DNA of 60,000 bases, taken from assembly GCF_032854445.1 (NCBI RefSeq), contig NC_088299.1, positions 10,659,608 to 10,719,607 on the forward strand, read 5' to 3'. A program made the position numbers and the translations under genes. Position 1 is the stretch's first letter. Each line of letters opens with the position of its first letter. The stretch is from Liolophura sinensis (lineage: Eukaryota; Mollusca; Polyplacophora; Chitonida; Chitonidae). The notes below the pieces were generated by a model, which made no database searches, was not told where the DNA came from, and saw nothing but the letters and a program-made list of their open reading frames with translations. Positions 1 to 12,200 of the stretch are shown piece after piece.

Positions 1-172
1 TTTAAAGGGCATATTTCTGAAGTTTGATTATTTTACATCACTGGTTCAAATCAAAAGTATCATTTGAAGGCCTTTATGAGTTTCTAAAAGGGCATTTTTT
101 ACAGGCCAAACATAATGTGACCTACAGCACCTTGGTCATGTTCAGAATTTTAGGCCACAGTAATTCACTTAC

Positions 173-251
173 CTGCCCGGTCGTCCAACTCTGAGATTTT
201 TTGATCCCTCTCCAGCACTTTGTCCACATTCACTCTCATAATATCCACCAC
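173..251 (-). CDS. VAMP: VAMP exon 4 (first half of SNARE motif)
   Basis: Acceptor TTTTAATGCAG precedes 251 and donor GTAAGT follows 173. The 79 nt encode [25 protein letters not shown] and end in phase 1, so the next exon (off the window) should begin by completing Asp of the RADAL motif. The exon holds the zero-layer Arg of the R-SNARE. Confidence 0.95.
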
Positions 252-3200
252 CTGCATTAAAAGCCACATATCACTCTTTAAAGCATTTCACAACAATATA
301 TTTACACATACAAGAGATGGGAAAGGGGCCATTTCCAACTACCTTGGTTTGTGCTATGTACATGTGATTTATTCTACTTGATTGATGACTTACGACGTAC
401 TCCAGAATACTTCACTTATAAGACGGCGGCCAGCATTATGGTGGGAGGAAACCGAGCACAGCCTGGGGGAAACCCACGACCATCCCCACGTTGCTGGCAG
501 ACCTTCCCTTGTACGGGCCGGAGAGGAACTATGTACATGTGTGTAGGGGGTTCTAATTAAAAGGGGTGGCGTGAAAAGGTTGGAAATGGGCCAGTCGCTT
601 CACCTGTATGGAGGGTTACAGGAATGGCATTTTGACACGACACTGAAATAAACACAAACAATTTACTGAACTACTGTAAATCGTTAACCCTTTCAACACC
701 TAAGGAACTTTATTTACGCATACAGCGATCATGAATATGACACTAAAATTGATTTGTTGGTGTGATTAAAGATGCAAGCTCCACAAAAATGTGCAAATTA
801 TTTCTGTACACCCCAGTTCTTTCAGAATGTTTTCAAATGATTGATTGCAGATGTTGATGAAAAGGTGGAAGAATTAGAATGCATATATTGTTTTGTGTGC
901 CAAGATCTTGGGCAAGAAGAGTTTCATTAAAAATTGAGTTACCTTCAACAAACAAAATATGCTAACTTTCAGTGATATATTGTGTATAGGTATTGACAAC
1001 AAAGCATACCCTTATGATTTGCTGTGCTGCCATTACCTCTGTGTCTAGAATTTGAGATTTTAGATATTATAATATACAAGAGTTCTCCGTTGTGCATATC
1101 ATATGACTGACCTCATCCACCTGAGCCTGGGTCTGTTGTAGCCTCTTGCTCTGCTCCCTGGGGGGACCACCTGGTCCTCCTGACCTGTTAACACAACAAC
1201 AACAGTCATCAACTACACAAGTAAATGATGTCTTATACCCAAGTACAAATACTACATATATGTATGCTTTACATGTACTTGTAGAATTGGTAGAACTTCA
1301 ACAGGAATAAGGAAAATGAAATTTATAAATTTGACAGATGGTACGATCAGAAATAAGAGCGTTTGCTACAGTTATAAATATCTTTTGACAAGATCTCATT
1401 ATACAACTGTATATTCTATGACATTATTTAATACACAACCCAGCATCAAACTTTAACACTTTCGATTTTTCCATTGTGATGTCAATGTGACAACTCGCAA
1501 ACTAAGGGACATCACTCATAAGAGAAATGAACATGAACTCTTGATCTTTTGGGCCGTGCCCGTTTACATGAAAAACAAGTAATACTAGGACAAAACATTT
1601 GAATCTCTTCCCCTGATCAGGTTGACATTACATTATACTTTATAACTTACACGTATATCAGTATGTCACTGTGATAAACTTCACTTCATCATCAACAAAC
1701 TAAATTTTAGAAGCAAGGAATTTTATTCCTTTCCATAACCCAACATAAGGACTGCTTCACTATGCCAATGAACCCCTCTATTCCGCAACCTTTTTTCACA
1801 TGAACGATCAACTTTCAGAGCAATTAATGCACATTTTTAAGTTGATTTTGGGGACAAGACAAAATTTGTTGGACTAGCCAGTTTATGGGCTTCACAAAAA
1901 TAATGATTTTATAATTTTATCAGTCAACACAAAATGCCTTCAGAATTTGCTTGAATAAACACACTACAAACACGTGAAAAGGTTGAAGAATTACAATAGT
2001 GTTTAAGTGCAAAAAAACCCCCTTTGTAATGACCATGTGTAAATTCAAATGACCGGGTTAAAGGCTTTAAGAAGAATTTCTCATTTGTATGACGATGGTC
2101 AGCCTTATAGGAGAAAGAAATTTCCCAGTGGGCATTTAGGCACCATGACAGAAATTTGTACAAACTGCTGACTGTGCATTAAGAAAGGGACCACATAAGT
2201 AACTGTATTTTGATTGTGCATTGATAAAAGCATGAGCTTACATACCCAAGCATGTTCAGCATGTGTTAAGAACATACATGTACATGTACATCAATTTAGT
2301 ATAAAGGTACATGTAAGCTGCATAAAGGTACATGTAAGCACATTCAATATGAAAATTAAATAACCACCCAAATAAAAAGAAAATTCAACCCCAATTACAA
2401 ATTATCACCCCTAAAGATGGAACAACGTGCAAACATTAGAATCCATCAAAATGCAGTAACAAAAATAAAAATGCATACTGATGTAGACAGGTACACTGTA
2501 TTGTAACTACACTGTAGCTGTATTGTAACTACCTGTACTGTACATGTACCAAATTGAGGGACCACACACCATTGAAAAGAAAAGCACATACAAATTGAGG
2601 GACCATACACGTGATTGAAAAGAAAGGCACCTACAAATATGATGTGCATGTACACAGAAAATCACATATTGACATGCATCTATGAAGTGCCTAATTACAT
2701 TTCCATGATACCAGATACACCAATACACCACAGCAATGCAAATGTATGCGTTGGTAATATACATAAGTGTAAAGATAAATAACTGCTTTGTACAACAAAG
2801 GTCAAAGCAGAGTGAAAATGCCATTGATATGGTATGGACTGATATGTCATTAATATCTCTTCAATGACATGTGTACATATAATTCATAATGTCATGTGAA
2901 CATCTACAAAACAAATTTGCAAATCAATTATGGAGAAACCTAACCTTTAACAGGAATAGAAAGGCAAAAATATTTCTGCATGTATAAACAGAAAGGGTAT
3001 AATATGGAAAGCCGAAGGTTAATGAAAATAGCTAAGCTCATGACTTCAAACAAAGCTGCTACATGTACATGTTTCATGTCATAAGGAAATCTGTGAAAAA
3101 CAAAACGGATAAACCAAAATGAAACTGAGTTATACATATATAGTATGGCTATCAAAATCACGCCTTAGAATTGTTTTTGGCTTCATACATGTATATGTCC

Positions 3201-6200
3201 AATGAACTGGGATGCATAACAATACTCCAACATCAGTCTGAATAATGTTTAAGTGTTTAAACCATTAGCCTTCACTTCAGTGAGCACGTGCATGTAGTTT
3301 TTTAGTAGATTTACAGTATGCACGTCAATCAGTGTTAAGGTATTAAAATTACCATCTGTTCAGAGAAAGCATCATCAATAATACATCAATATGTAGACAG
3401 GACAGATTTGCTCGGTAACGAGCTTTAGTGTACATATACCAGTACCCACAGGAGCCCCTTGGAAGGCCAATCAAGGACCTCACTGGCTGTATTGTCTGCT
3501 AAAGCCTTGTCAGTGATCACTGTTTGTAAAGTTACTACATGTAAATGAGGATAATGATGATTCATTTATTTGACTGCCGTTTTAGGCCGTTTCTGACAAT
3601 ATTTCACTTATAAAATGGCAGCCAATATTATGGTGAGAGGAAACTCTGCTCAGCCAGGGGGGGGAACCTATAATCATCCGCAGGTTGTTGATAGACCTTT
3701 TCACACATGACAGGAGATGAAATGAGTGAGTGTTTCTAAGCATACATTGTGATGAGCATCTATAGTATACAACACAGAATTTGAAAAGGTGTGAGTGTTC
3801 TGCACTGTAAATCTTCAACCTTTTCAACCACTAAAGACCTTTTTTTCGGTGGAATTTATGCATACAATTATTGTGAAAATCAAACTAAAAATGTTCATGT
3901 CTTTGAAGATGCAAGCTTCATAAAATTGTGCAAATTATTTCTCTACACCCTATAGTTCTGTCAGAACGTTTCAAAACATATTGGTTGCTGAGGCTGTTGA
4001 GAAGGTTGAAGGATTGGGGTACATGTGTATAGTTTTCAGCAGTCTTTACTCTATTCTTTGTCTGGAGCTGTCTCAATGGACAAGAAATGCTAATATGTAC
4101 ATGTAATTCCATATTGAGCTCCAATCCAACCTACACCTCTTCATCAGTGATATCCATTGCAGCAATTGAAGCAAAATAATTAGACATAAATGTCTATCTG
4201 GGCCCACTTTCACAAAATTTCGAACCTTTTTCTGGTCAACTGGTCCTAAATCACAAATATACAACTTTATGTAAAATAACAACTCCATCTAGACAGCTTC
4301 ACTTAAATATTTTTAAAAATTTGGAAAAAAAAACCCCACTTTTGTTTTTCTGAAAATGGGACCAGTAATCTAAAACATCTATCAACATGCACCACAGACA
4401 AATACATATTGACACATATAAACAACCTATCAACCACTGCACACCACCATGGTACCACTGAGGTTGGTTTCTACCACAACATCCCTGTATGAAGTACTTA
4501 CGGAGGCCCGCCAGGACCTGCCTGTGGGTTTTGTGGACCAGACCTAGAGAAAAAGCAACAGCAAAACATCACCAAAACATCGTTTCTGGATGAGAAAACT
4601 CCAGAAATTCTCCTTCACGCTAGTGCCAATAAAAAAAAGAAAAGATCACACATGTATGCCCAGGAAACACAGCATAAGAGTTTTAGGAGAGAATCATTCA
4701 AATAAGAAAAATACTACCGACACATGACTGATGTCATGGTCACAAACTTAATGCCTTGAAGATATGTCCAAAGATGTTGGAAGTTTCATACGATATATAA
4801 ATCTAAAAAGATAAACTAACCCAAGAACCACCAAAAACCTTTAATGCTCATGAAAGCCCAGCCTTGGGGAACAATGACTGCGCGCTGAATGGCTGGTGTT
4901 TGTGTCTCCTACTTACAAGAAACAAACTGTAACCGTCCAATGAGTTTTTCTTCTGTGCAGCGCAACATCTTTACATTAACATGCAGTACATGTTATATAT
5001 ATATATACATATATAATTTTTTTTTCTTGACAAATATACAAAAAATGAATTCATTAAATAACACTGAAGGGCACCCCACCCAGAATGTTGCCAGCCAGTT
5101 GTGCACACCCTTAACCTGTCATCAAGCTGGATGTACCTCCCAATTATAGTCACTGACATTAGAATACCCATTTCCACCAATCCACACAGTGCATACATGT
5201 AGAGAATAGGTATCTGTCTAATTATACATACAGTACAAGAACATAGATGCACACATGTATAAAACTATGTATGCACATGTATGTATTTCACTAAATTGAG
5301 TTGATTTTAGTTGATACCAAAGGCACTTTAAAATACCTGTACATGCCTGCAATAGCAAACATGGCAGGTCAAGTGATGAGACGGACACTGGGATTAGAAA
5401 CAGAAAACTACAGGTACTGGTACATGTACCTAACACATGTCTCACTGTTTTGTAATTTGTAGCAACTCTAAGCTAAACTAAGAACTTTTCTCCACTTTTA
5501 ACAATAATATAAGAAGAGGAATGCTTCCAAAAACATAAAGAACTACAAAAACTCTCATGCCTGCTATCTGAAAAGGTTATAAATGGTTATATTTGGCACA
5601 TTCATAAATAATGGCTACATTCCGGAGATAAATTTATGAAAAACGTTGAATACAAAATTGACATGCTTAAAAAGAGAACCTGAAGCAGTACTTACGTGTA
5701 AGTGCCTTAAATACATTTAATATGATGTATATATACATACACATAGAAACTTACATTCCGGTGGCCACTGTAGTTTATCAGTGTAATTCACTTCTCTAGC
5801 TATCCAAGTTGTGTGTGATTATTGCAAGCACTGGACTGTTGTAAAATGTGTGATGCGTATGTGCTTAAGCTCTGCACTCATGTAATAACCAAACAAACAT
5901 GTGACTTTGCCTGCCTCTCAGAGCCGCCTGACATGAGCAGAATGCCCAGAGTACATTTGTCATTACCACCACATTACAACCAGTGTTAACTCCACCACAA
6001 CAGAGAGACAACACGTGCCCCAGTTCCACATTATCACTTCTTTGACTCTGATAATATCTAATCAGCATCGCACACATGTTCAAAATTTCTGCACACTCAT
6101 TAAATAACTGAACTAATAATACAAAGATAATAATAATGCAAATTTCAGTTACGTATAACAGTAATTATTTTTTATGTAATAAGACATCCTAAAATTTCTT

Positions 6201-9200
6201 TGCCTTAAATGCAAACAGGAGTTGGGGTGTTTGGCCGTGGCCTTCAGCTTGTGGTGGGGTCCTGGAGTACTTTATGTTACAGGTCTTTGTCTTTATATGA
6301 CTCATTCCAACCCAAATGTAAAACAAAAACATTAGAAAAAATATATGAACATGTGCAAATTCTTCAAAATAAACTCATAGATGTACATGTAGTACATGTG
6401 TAGAGCATCTGCGTATTAGCTCAGGATGCACCGAGAAATCTCACATGCCAATGCAATTGTTCCTTTTAATAGGCTAAAAAAGAGCAGTTCCAATCCCTAA
6501 CTACACTGACAGCTAATGTTCATGTATACACATGCACATGGCCAGTCACATGTCCTCCTAAACTGTACTTATGCAAGATATAACACATCGTCTTTTAAGG
6601 CTCATTCAGTTTCTAGAGGAATAAGTTTAAATCCCATGAATGGTGTCATGTGATCACATGTTCCTCAAGTGTCTGGCACATGGTTGAACTGATGTTAACT
6701 TAATACGTTGAATACCCATATGGTGTTCCAGTTACAAAAATGCAGCGCAAGAGAATAAAGAAAAACTATATTGGCAGGACTACTGCCTCGTTTGACGATG
6801 CCGTCTTGATCTTTTATGTCAAAAGCTGAAACCAAGAGAGACCTTGACATAAAGAGTTTGTTTTGTTAATACAGTAATTCATATCTCAACATACACACCC
6901 ACACCAGATGCTCTCTTCCTGAAAGAGGAAATAAATTTATTTATAAATTATTTCACTGCAACATGAGTTACATGTATAAGCTATACAGGAGAATTGATAA
7001 AGACAAGTCAAACATAGGTTGCAAAGTGAATAGGTGCATCAATGACCACTCCAAAGAAACAGATTCCCTCCATCACCTGAAATGTAGCACACCCCAACAA
7101 CAAGAAATAAAAACACATGACAAATGATGTACGTACGCACTGCTGGTTCGAACCACAACATGGAGACCATCATCCCTACAAATCAACCAGGGTATAACAA
7201 CATCGGATGATGATTTGATTATAAAATGATAACAAGTAAAAGATCTTGAGCTAGAAACACACCACTAACAAACATCAACATATTATGGTGATTAGGTGCA
7301 TGTAATTGAATGAATACTGGAAACCTGGTTCTGGTTCAGGACTCATCAAATGAAATGAATACCTTAAATACCATGTAGCAGTTCATGAAAAAACCTGTGG
7401 TATAAGGTTTCTTAAGCTTATACACATATACATACATCTATATGTGCACTGTTATATACAAGTTCTTGGTCTCTAAAAATGACCATAGTTTGTTGCAGTT
7501 TTGAAACATAACACTGAAGGTGTTGGTCACTTTATAAATGTATATTTTATAATAAGTAAATGATGTGTTGCTAGTCAAGGATCTTGGCTGTGATCTTTTA
7601 CTATGTATCAGTATATCAGAATATCTAAGCCATCCATAGACCGAGGTCTTGGGCTAGTGTGTTGCCTACATGTCCATATAACTTCAGTCAACAAACAGAA
7701 CTACATGTATATACATGCCGATGTACAGTATGTACACTGCTGATAATAAATGACAAGTGTCTTAAGACAAGACCCCCGATTTCTGTTGAAAAATATGCAG
7801 AAAGAGAGTCTGATGTCCTCCAAACTTATTCCAACTGATTCCAATCGTTTAAAATGCAGGGAAAACAGAAGAAACAGTACAACTTCTTGATCAAATATAA
7901 GACTTCAATGAAAACACAATTCGGTTTGTATGGAGCAAGTGAATACAACTAATAGACTTCAGAATGTCTCTGTCAACCAGGTACACGGTAAGTGAAAGCA
8001 GCAGGACAAGGCATTCATCTCACAACCAACAAAGAAAAGCAAGTCCTGATTAATCTGGGGAACATTTAGTGTGGAATTTTTTTTACACGCTGGAGATCTC
8101 CTTTAACACTTACTAACATGAAGAGTGAGTGAATGTTTTGGGGTTTAACGTCGTACTTTAACAATGGGTTTAACAATATTTCAGTTATATGACGACAAAC
8201 TAACATAGATATACATGTACGTACGAGTACAACACATGTATATGTATAAACTTGATGATGGTTGTAATTCCAACTACACTGGTCAATGGGTCGACTGTCT
8301 TCCATTCGTATGTCAGCCTAGTATTAGTCCAATAATAGCCGTTGTTGGATGTATATCATGCATAAATTATCACCGGTGTGCCGTGGAAGTAACTGTGATC
8401 AGCTATATGGTTTGCTGGGACTAAGCTGACATTTAAATGAACAACTACACACATTTATACTTATATGGGAGCATACAAGTATAGCAGCCTCTGAATAACC
8501 TTTGTCCATCCTAGTACAAAGTGAACAGTAACAGTTAATGCTGTCCAGTAATGAGGTCTGCATGATTCTGCTGATGTGACAGAAAGGGATGCGGGTTCCA
8601 ACCTCCAAAAACACAACAAAACAAATACACTAAATGTACATGTGTGTTTGCAGTTTGTGTATGAATTGCAATTAGCAGCGGGAAAAAAATGACGTACACA
8701 AATGCCAGACTGAAGACTACATAACCAAAGGGCTTACATGTTATTTAGATCTTGATATATTTTAATGTCTGGAAATTCAGAGCGCACTTTGTGTTTTTCC
8801 ATTCTTTTCACCTTGTGCTCATTAATTTCTTTTTCTTTCATGAGTGTCATGTTTGTATTTAGATGTGTTTTATTGGGGCTTTATAAAAACGTACATAACA
8901 TAGGAGTATTTCCTTGTAATTATGATGATTTGGTAATTGAGGTTTATTTAGGGTTTTTAGTTCCCAGTAGATGAACATCATAAATGTGTCACAAGGGCCT
9001 TATGATCATGTGCGATAGCCAAGGTAACGTATTTACCCAATGACAAGTTTGGATCAACTGAAATACATTAAATTATCATATACACAGCACGTACCCTAAT
9101 TCTTCAACGTTTTCACCGTCTCTACAACCCAAATTTTGAAACATTCTGAGAGAACTATGGGATGTAAAAAAAGTAATAATAATAATTTGCACAGTTTTAT

Positions 9201-12200
9201 GAAGCTTGCATCTTTTATGACACAAACAACTCATTTATGGCATCATTTTCATCATATGCATAAATTCCACAGAAAAAAGGGCTTTAGTGGTTGAAAAGGG
9301 TTGAAGATTTACAGCATAATATATACATATTTCATGAAATTTGCCCCTGATGTTGGTAACAAGGACTGGCCAAATTACATGTATATATACACGTGTATAC
9401 AGAATAGGCAGTTACACTGCACTACAGCGGATTGTAACTGATAAACTCGCATAAATTTCTATTCTTATTCCAGATAACCTGAAAATAATAGATTAAGAAA
9501 CAGGAACTATTGATAAGAAACCCTTTCACGGAAGAAGCTTGCAAAGATTCTGATACACTGATCTCTTTACTTAGCTTCTGAGGACTGAGCCTCCTCCAAC
9601 TAAACCTCCTTAACTGTGACATCTGGAAAAGTCATGCTTTCATCTCTTCAAATCATCTAGTTTGTTACAACGACATTTAACATGCATTGTACTCAAAAGA
9701 TTTTTTTGTGGCATGACGAGAACGAAAATGTATACATCTTTGCGCCCCTCCACCCCCCCCCCCCCCCCCCCCCCCAAAACATGTCCTGGCAATGACTGAA
9801 TATACATGTGTCCGGACAGAATAAATATCACCAAACATGTGGATGGGGGCGTGGCAGTACAGGTGCCTGCCCGTTATCTAACATTGTGTGAACCAGTCAG
9901 ATTTGTCTCAGTGTCTCCACATACTTGACAGGGGAACAATCAGGTCACCATGCACAGGCTGTCAAATAGTGCCAATCAATCAATACTGGGCCCCTTTTGC
10001 CTGTTCACAGCTACAGCTGGCTTTACAGTTCAATAGCTGTTACCATGGCACTGAGATTCTGACTATATATAGTAATCTTTCCATTCTCAGCCACCTCGTA
10101 TTTAGGCAGTGTCTTATTGATTATTTGCTGCAGGAATGCTCTACCACTAAAAACCCAGTCCGGATTTCTAAGCTACAAGGTCGTAATCAAGTAGCCGAGC
10201 AAGAGCGTGTTAATACTAAATGTTGACATCCACATTTTTCACATCTAAATTTAGACAATGGATTCTAAATCCAGCCACTCACATCCTGTGGTATTCATTC
10301 ATATATGACCCAATATCAAAGCTGGGAAGAAAAAGCCAGTGCATCATTAATGAATGAAATACGGAGATGCTAATCAGATGTGGCACTCTCTGGCAGGAAG
10401 AGGGGCTGTCATTCATGAATGAATACAATTTCCATTCGCAATCTGTGCAATGATCAAAAACATGTGCTACTCAGTCATATTGGTGAAGGAATGATTACGG
10501 TTTTACGTCACATAATATGACATAAATAACAATTCTTCACGTAATATGTGTCAAATCCCTGGAATCGACACAATTTTTAAGTGCAAGATGGCCGCACAAA
10601 GCTGTCAAGGAAAATAAGTCAGGAAAATAAATTCTTGTTAAATGTGGGAAATTAAAAATTAGTTCAAATGCACATTTAGAAGTCAACTGTCATTAAAAGT
10701 TCACACAGTATTGCTTTCAAATTAAATTATCATGTTCATAAAATTACCATTTTAGACAGTTCAGTTTTCAGTATACATGTACTTGCTAATAAAATAACAA
10801 ACAGTGTTCTAGCATGGCTGCACTGATTGTGTAGAATGCCAGTGTGTTTGATTATTGATGATTTGAATTATTCACTCCAGTTATGTGAGTCACAGATGTT
10901 CCATTACTTGGTCATGTTTGTGTAACACATACCACAAGTCTTGCTTTGTGAACACACACATGTACCAGTTGGCTCTGTACATGTGCATGAATTGTTTATG
11001 CTTCCGCGCGACTTTTATAACACCTGTGTACGTGAAGTCACCTGGTAACCTCAGGTCACATGACATCCGTGGGCATGTAGATGGAGATATCATAACATGA
11101 ACTGATCAAGGGAGACAACCACAATAAGTGACCTTTGTGCTATGCTTTCAATGACTGTACTTGTCATTTCCTTGAAATTTTGGGCTCTCTTCCCTCAAAG
11201 ATCTTCACGGGCCTTTCTCGCAGGTCACAAATACAGAATCAGCATCCATGTACATGAGAATATCCAGTCCATGAAAAAACATGTATTATTAAATTTAACC
11301 TTTTCCTAACCTTTCTCTCCATTTAATGCTTGTAAATGTAAGTAAAAAGGCATATTGTAGCACTTTTTTCATTAGTACCTATAAGCCGAATTTGGGTTCT
11401 CTAGCTAAGCATCTAACACTGTAGCAGACTGCACCCTTCCATCAAATCATACACACGTATAAATCACAAGTCCTCCAATTGAGTATAAACTTGAAATGTA
11501 TCCAGAAATACAGTTAAATTAAGATAAGTTTTTGTACGCAATCAGCTTTTCTTACATATGCACTGTACACTGCAGCTGAATACACATAAATGAATTCTTT
11601 ATCTTCCTTAAATCTAGTTGCATTATCATTTATGTTTCTAAAAATACTCTGCATTCCATGATATGCAATAGCTGAGGTCACTGTAATGACGCTCCATAAA
11701 GCATATGAAGGGAAAGAAAACTGCATCGCACTGACAAGGGACAAAGCATTCCTTTGATTAGTCCTCTAAAGCTCCTATACATGTACATGTACCTAGTGCT
11801 ATTATCAGTATCATTACTGAACAGAGTCAACTATCCTATGTGCAGTGATAATCATGACTGTACATACTTTCCCAATGTCTAATCATGCTTTAACACGGTT
11901 GATAAAAGTAATTATACATGTATATGATTCAAACAAATATGACTTATTTATTTTTGACAGGTGTGCTACGCTGCACTCATACAATAACGACCAGCATTAT
12001 GGTGGGAATAAACCTGGCTGAGCCTGGGGGAAACCAACCATCTGCAGGCTGCTGGCTGACCTTCCCATGTACGGCCGGACAGGAAGCAGCATGAGCTGGA
12101 ACTTACCGAGACCGCATTGGTGAGAGGCTCCTGTGTCATTGCATCGTGCTGGCTAGCTAACCCACTCGACCACAAATAAATATGAATCATAAGCTATCAA

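Larger units (their letters stand above)
255..1111 (-). other. VAMP intron 3
   Basis: No exon is visible. It contains a truncated SINE (family 1, about 371-500) and the most diverged MITE copy (about 682-880). The rest is AT-rich unique sequence. Confidence 0.7.

Noticed and set aside
9888-10226. 112-aa ORF (plus) in VAMP intron 1
   Set aside because: Begins inside intronic sequence with no domain, and lies antisense to the VAMP transcript without splice support.
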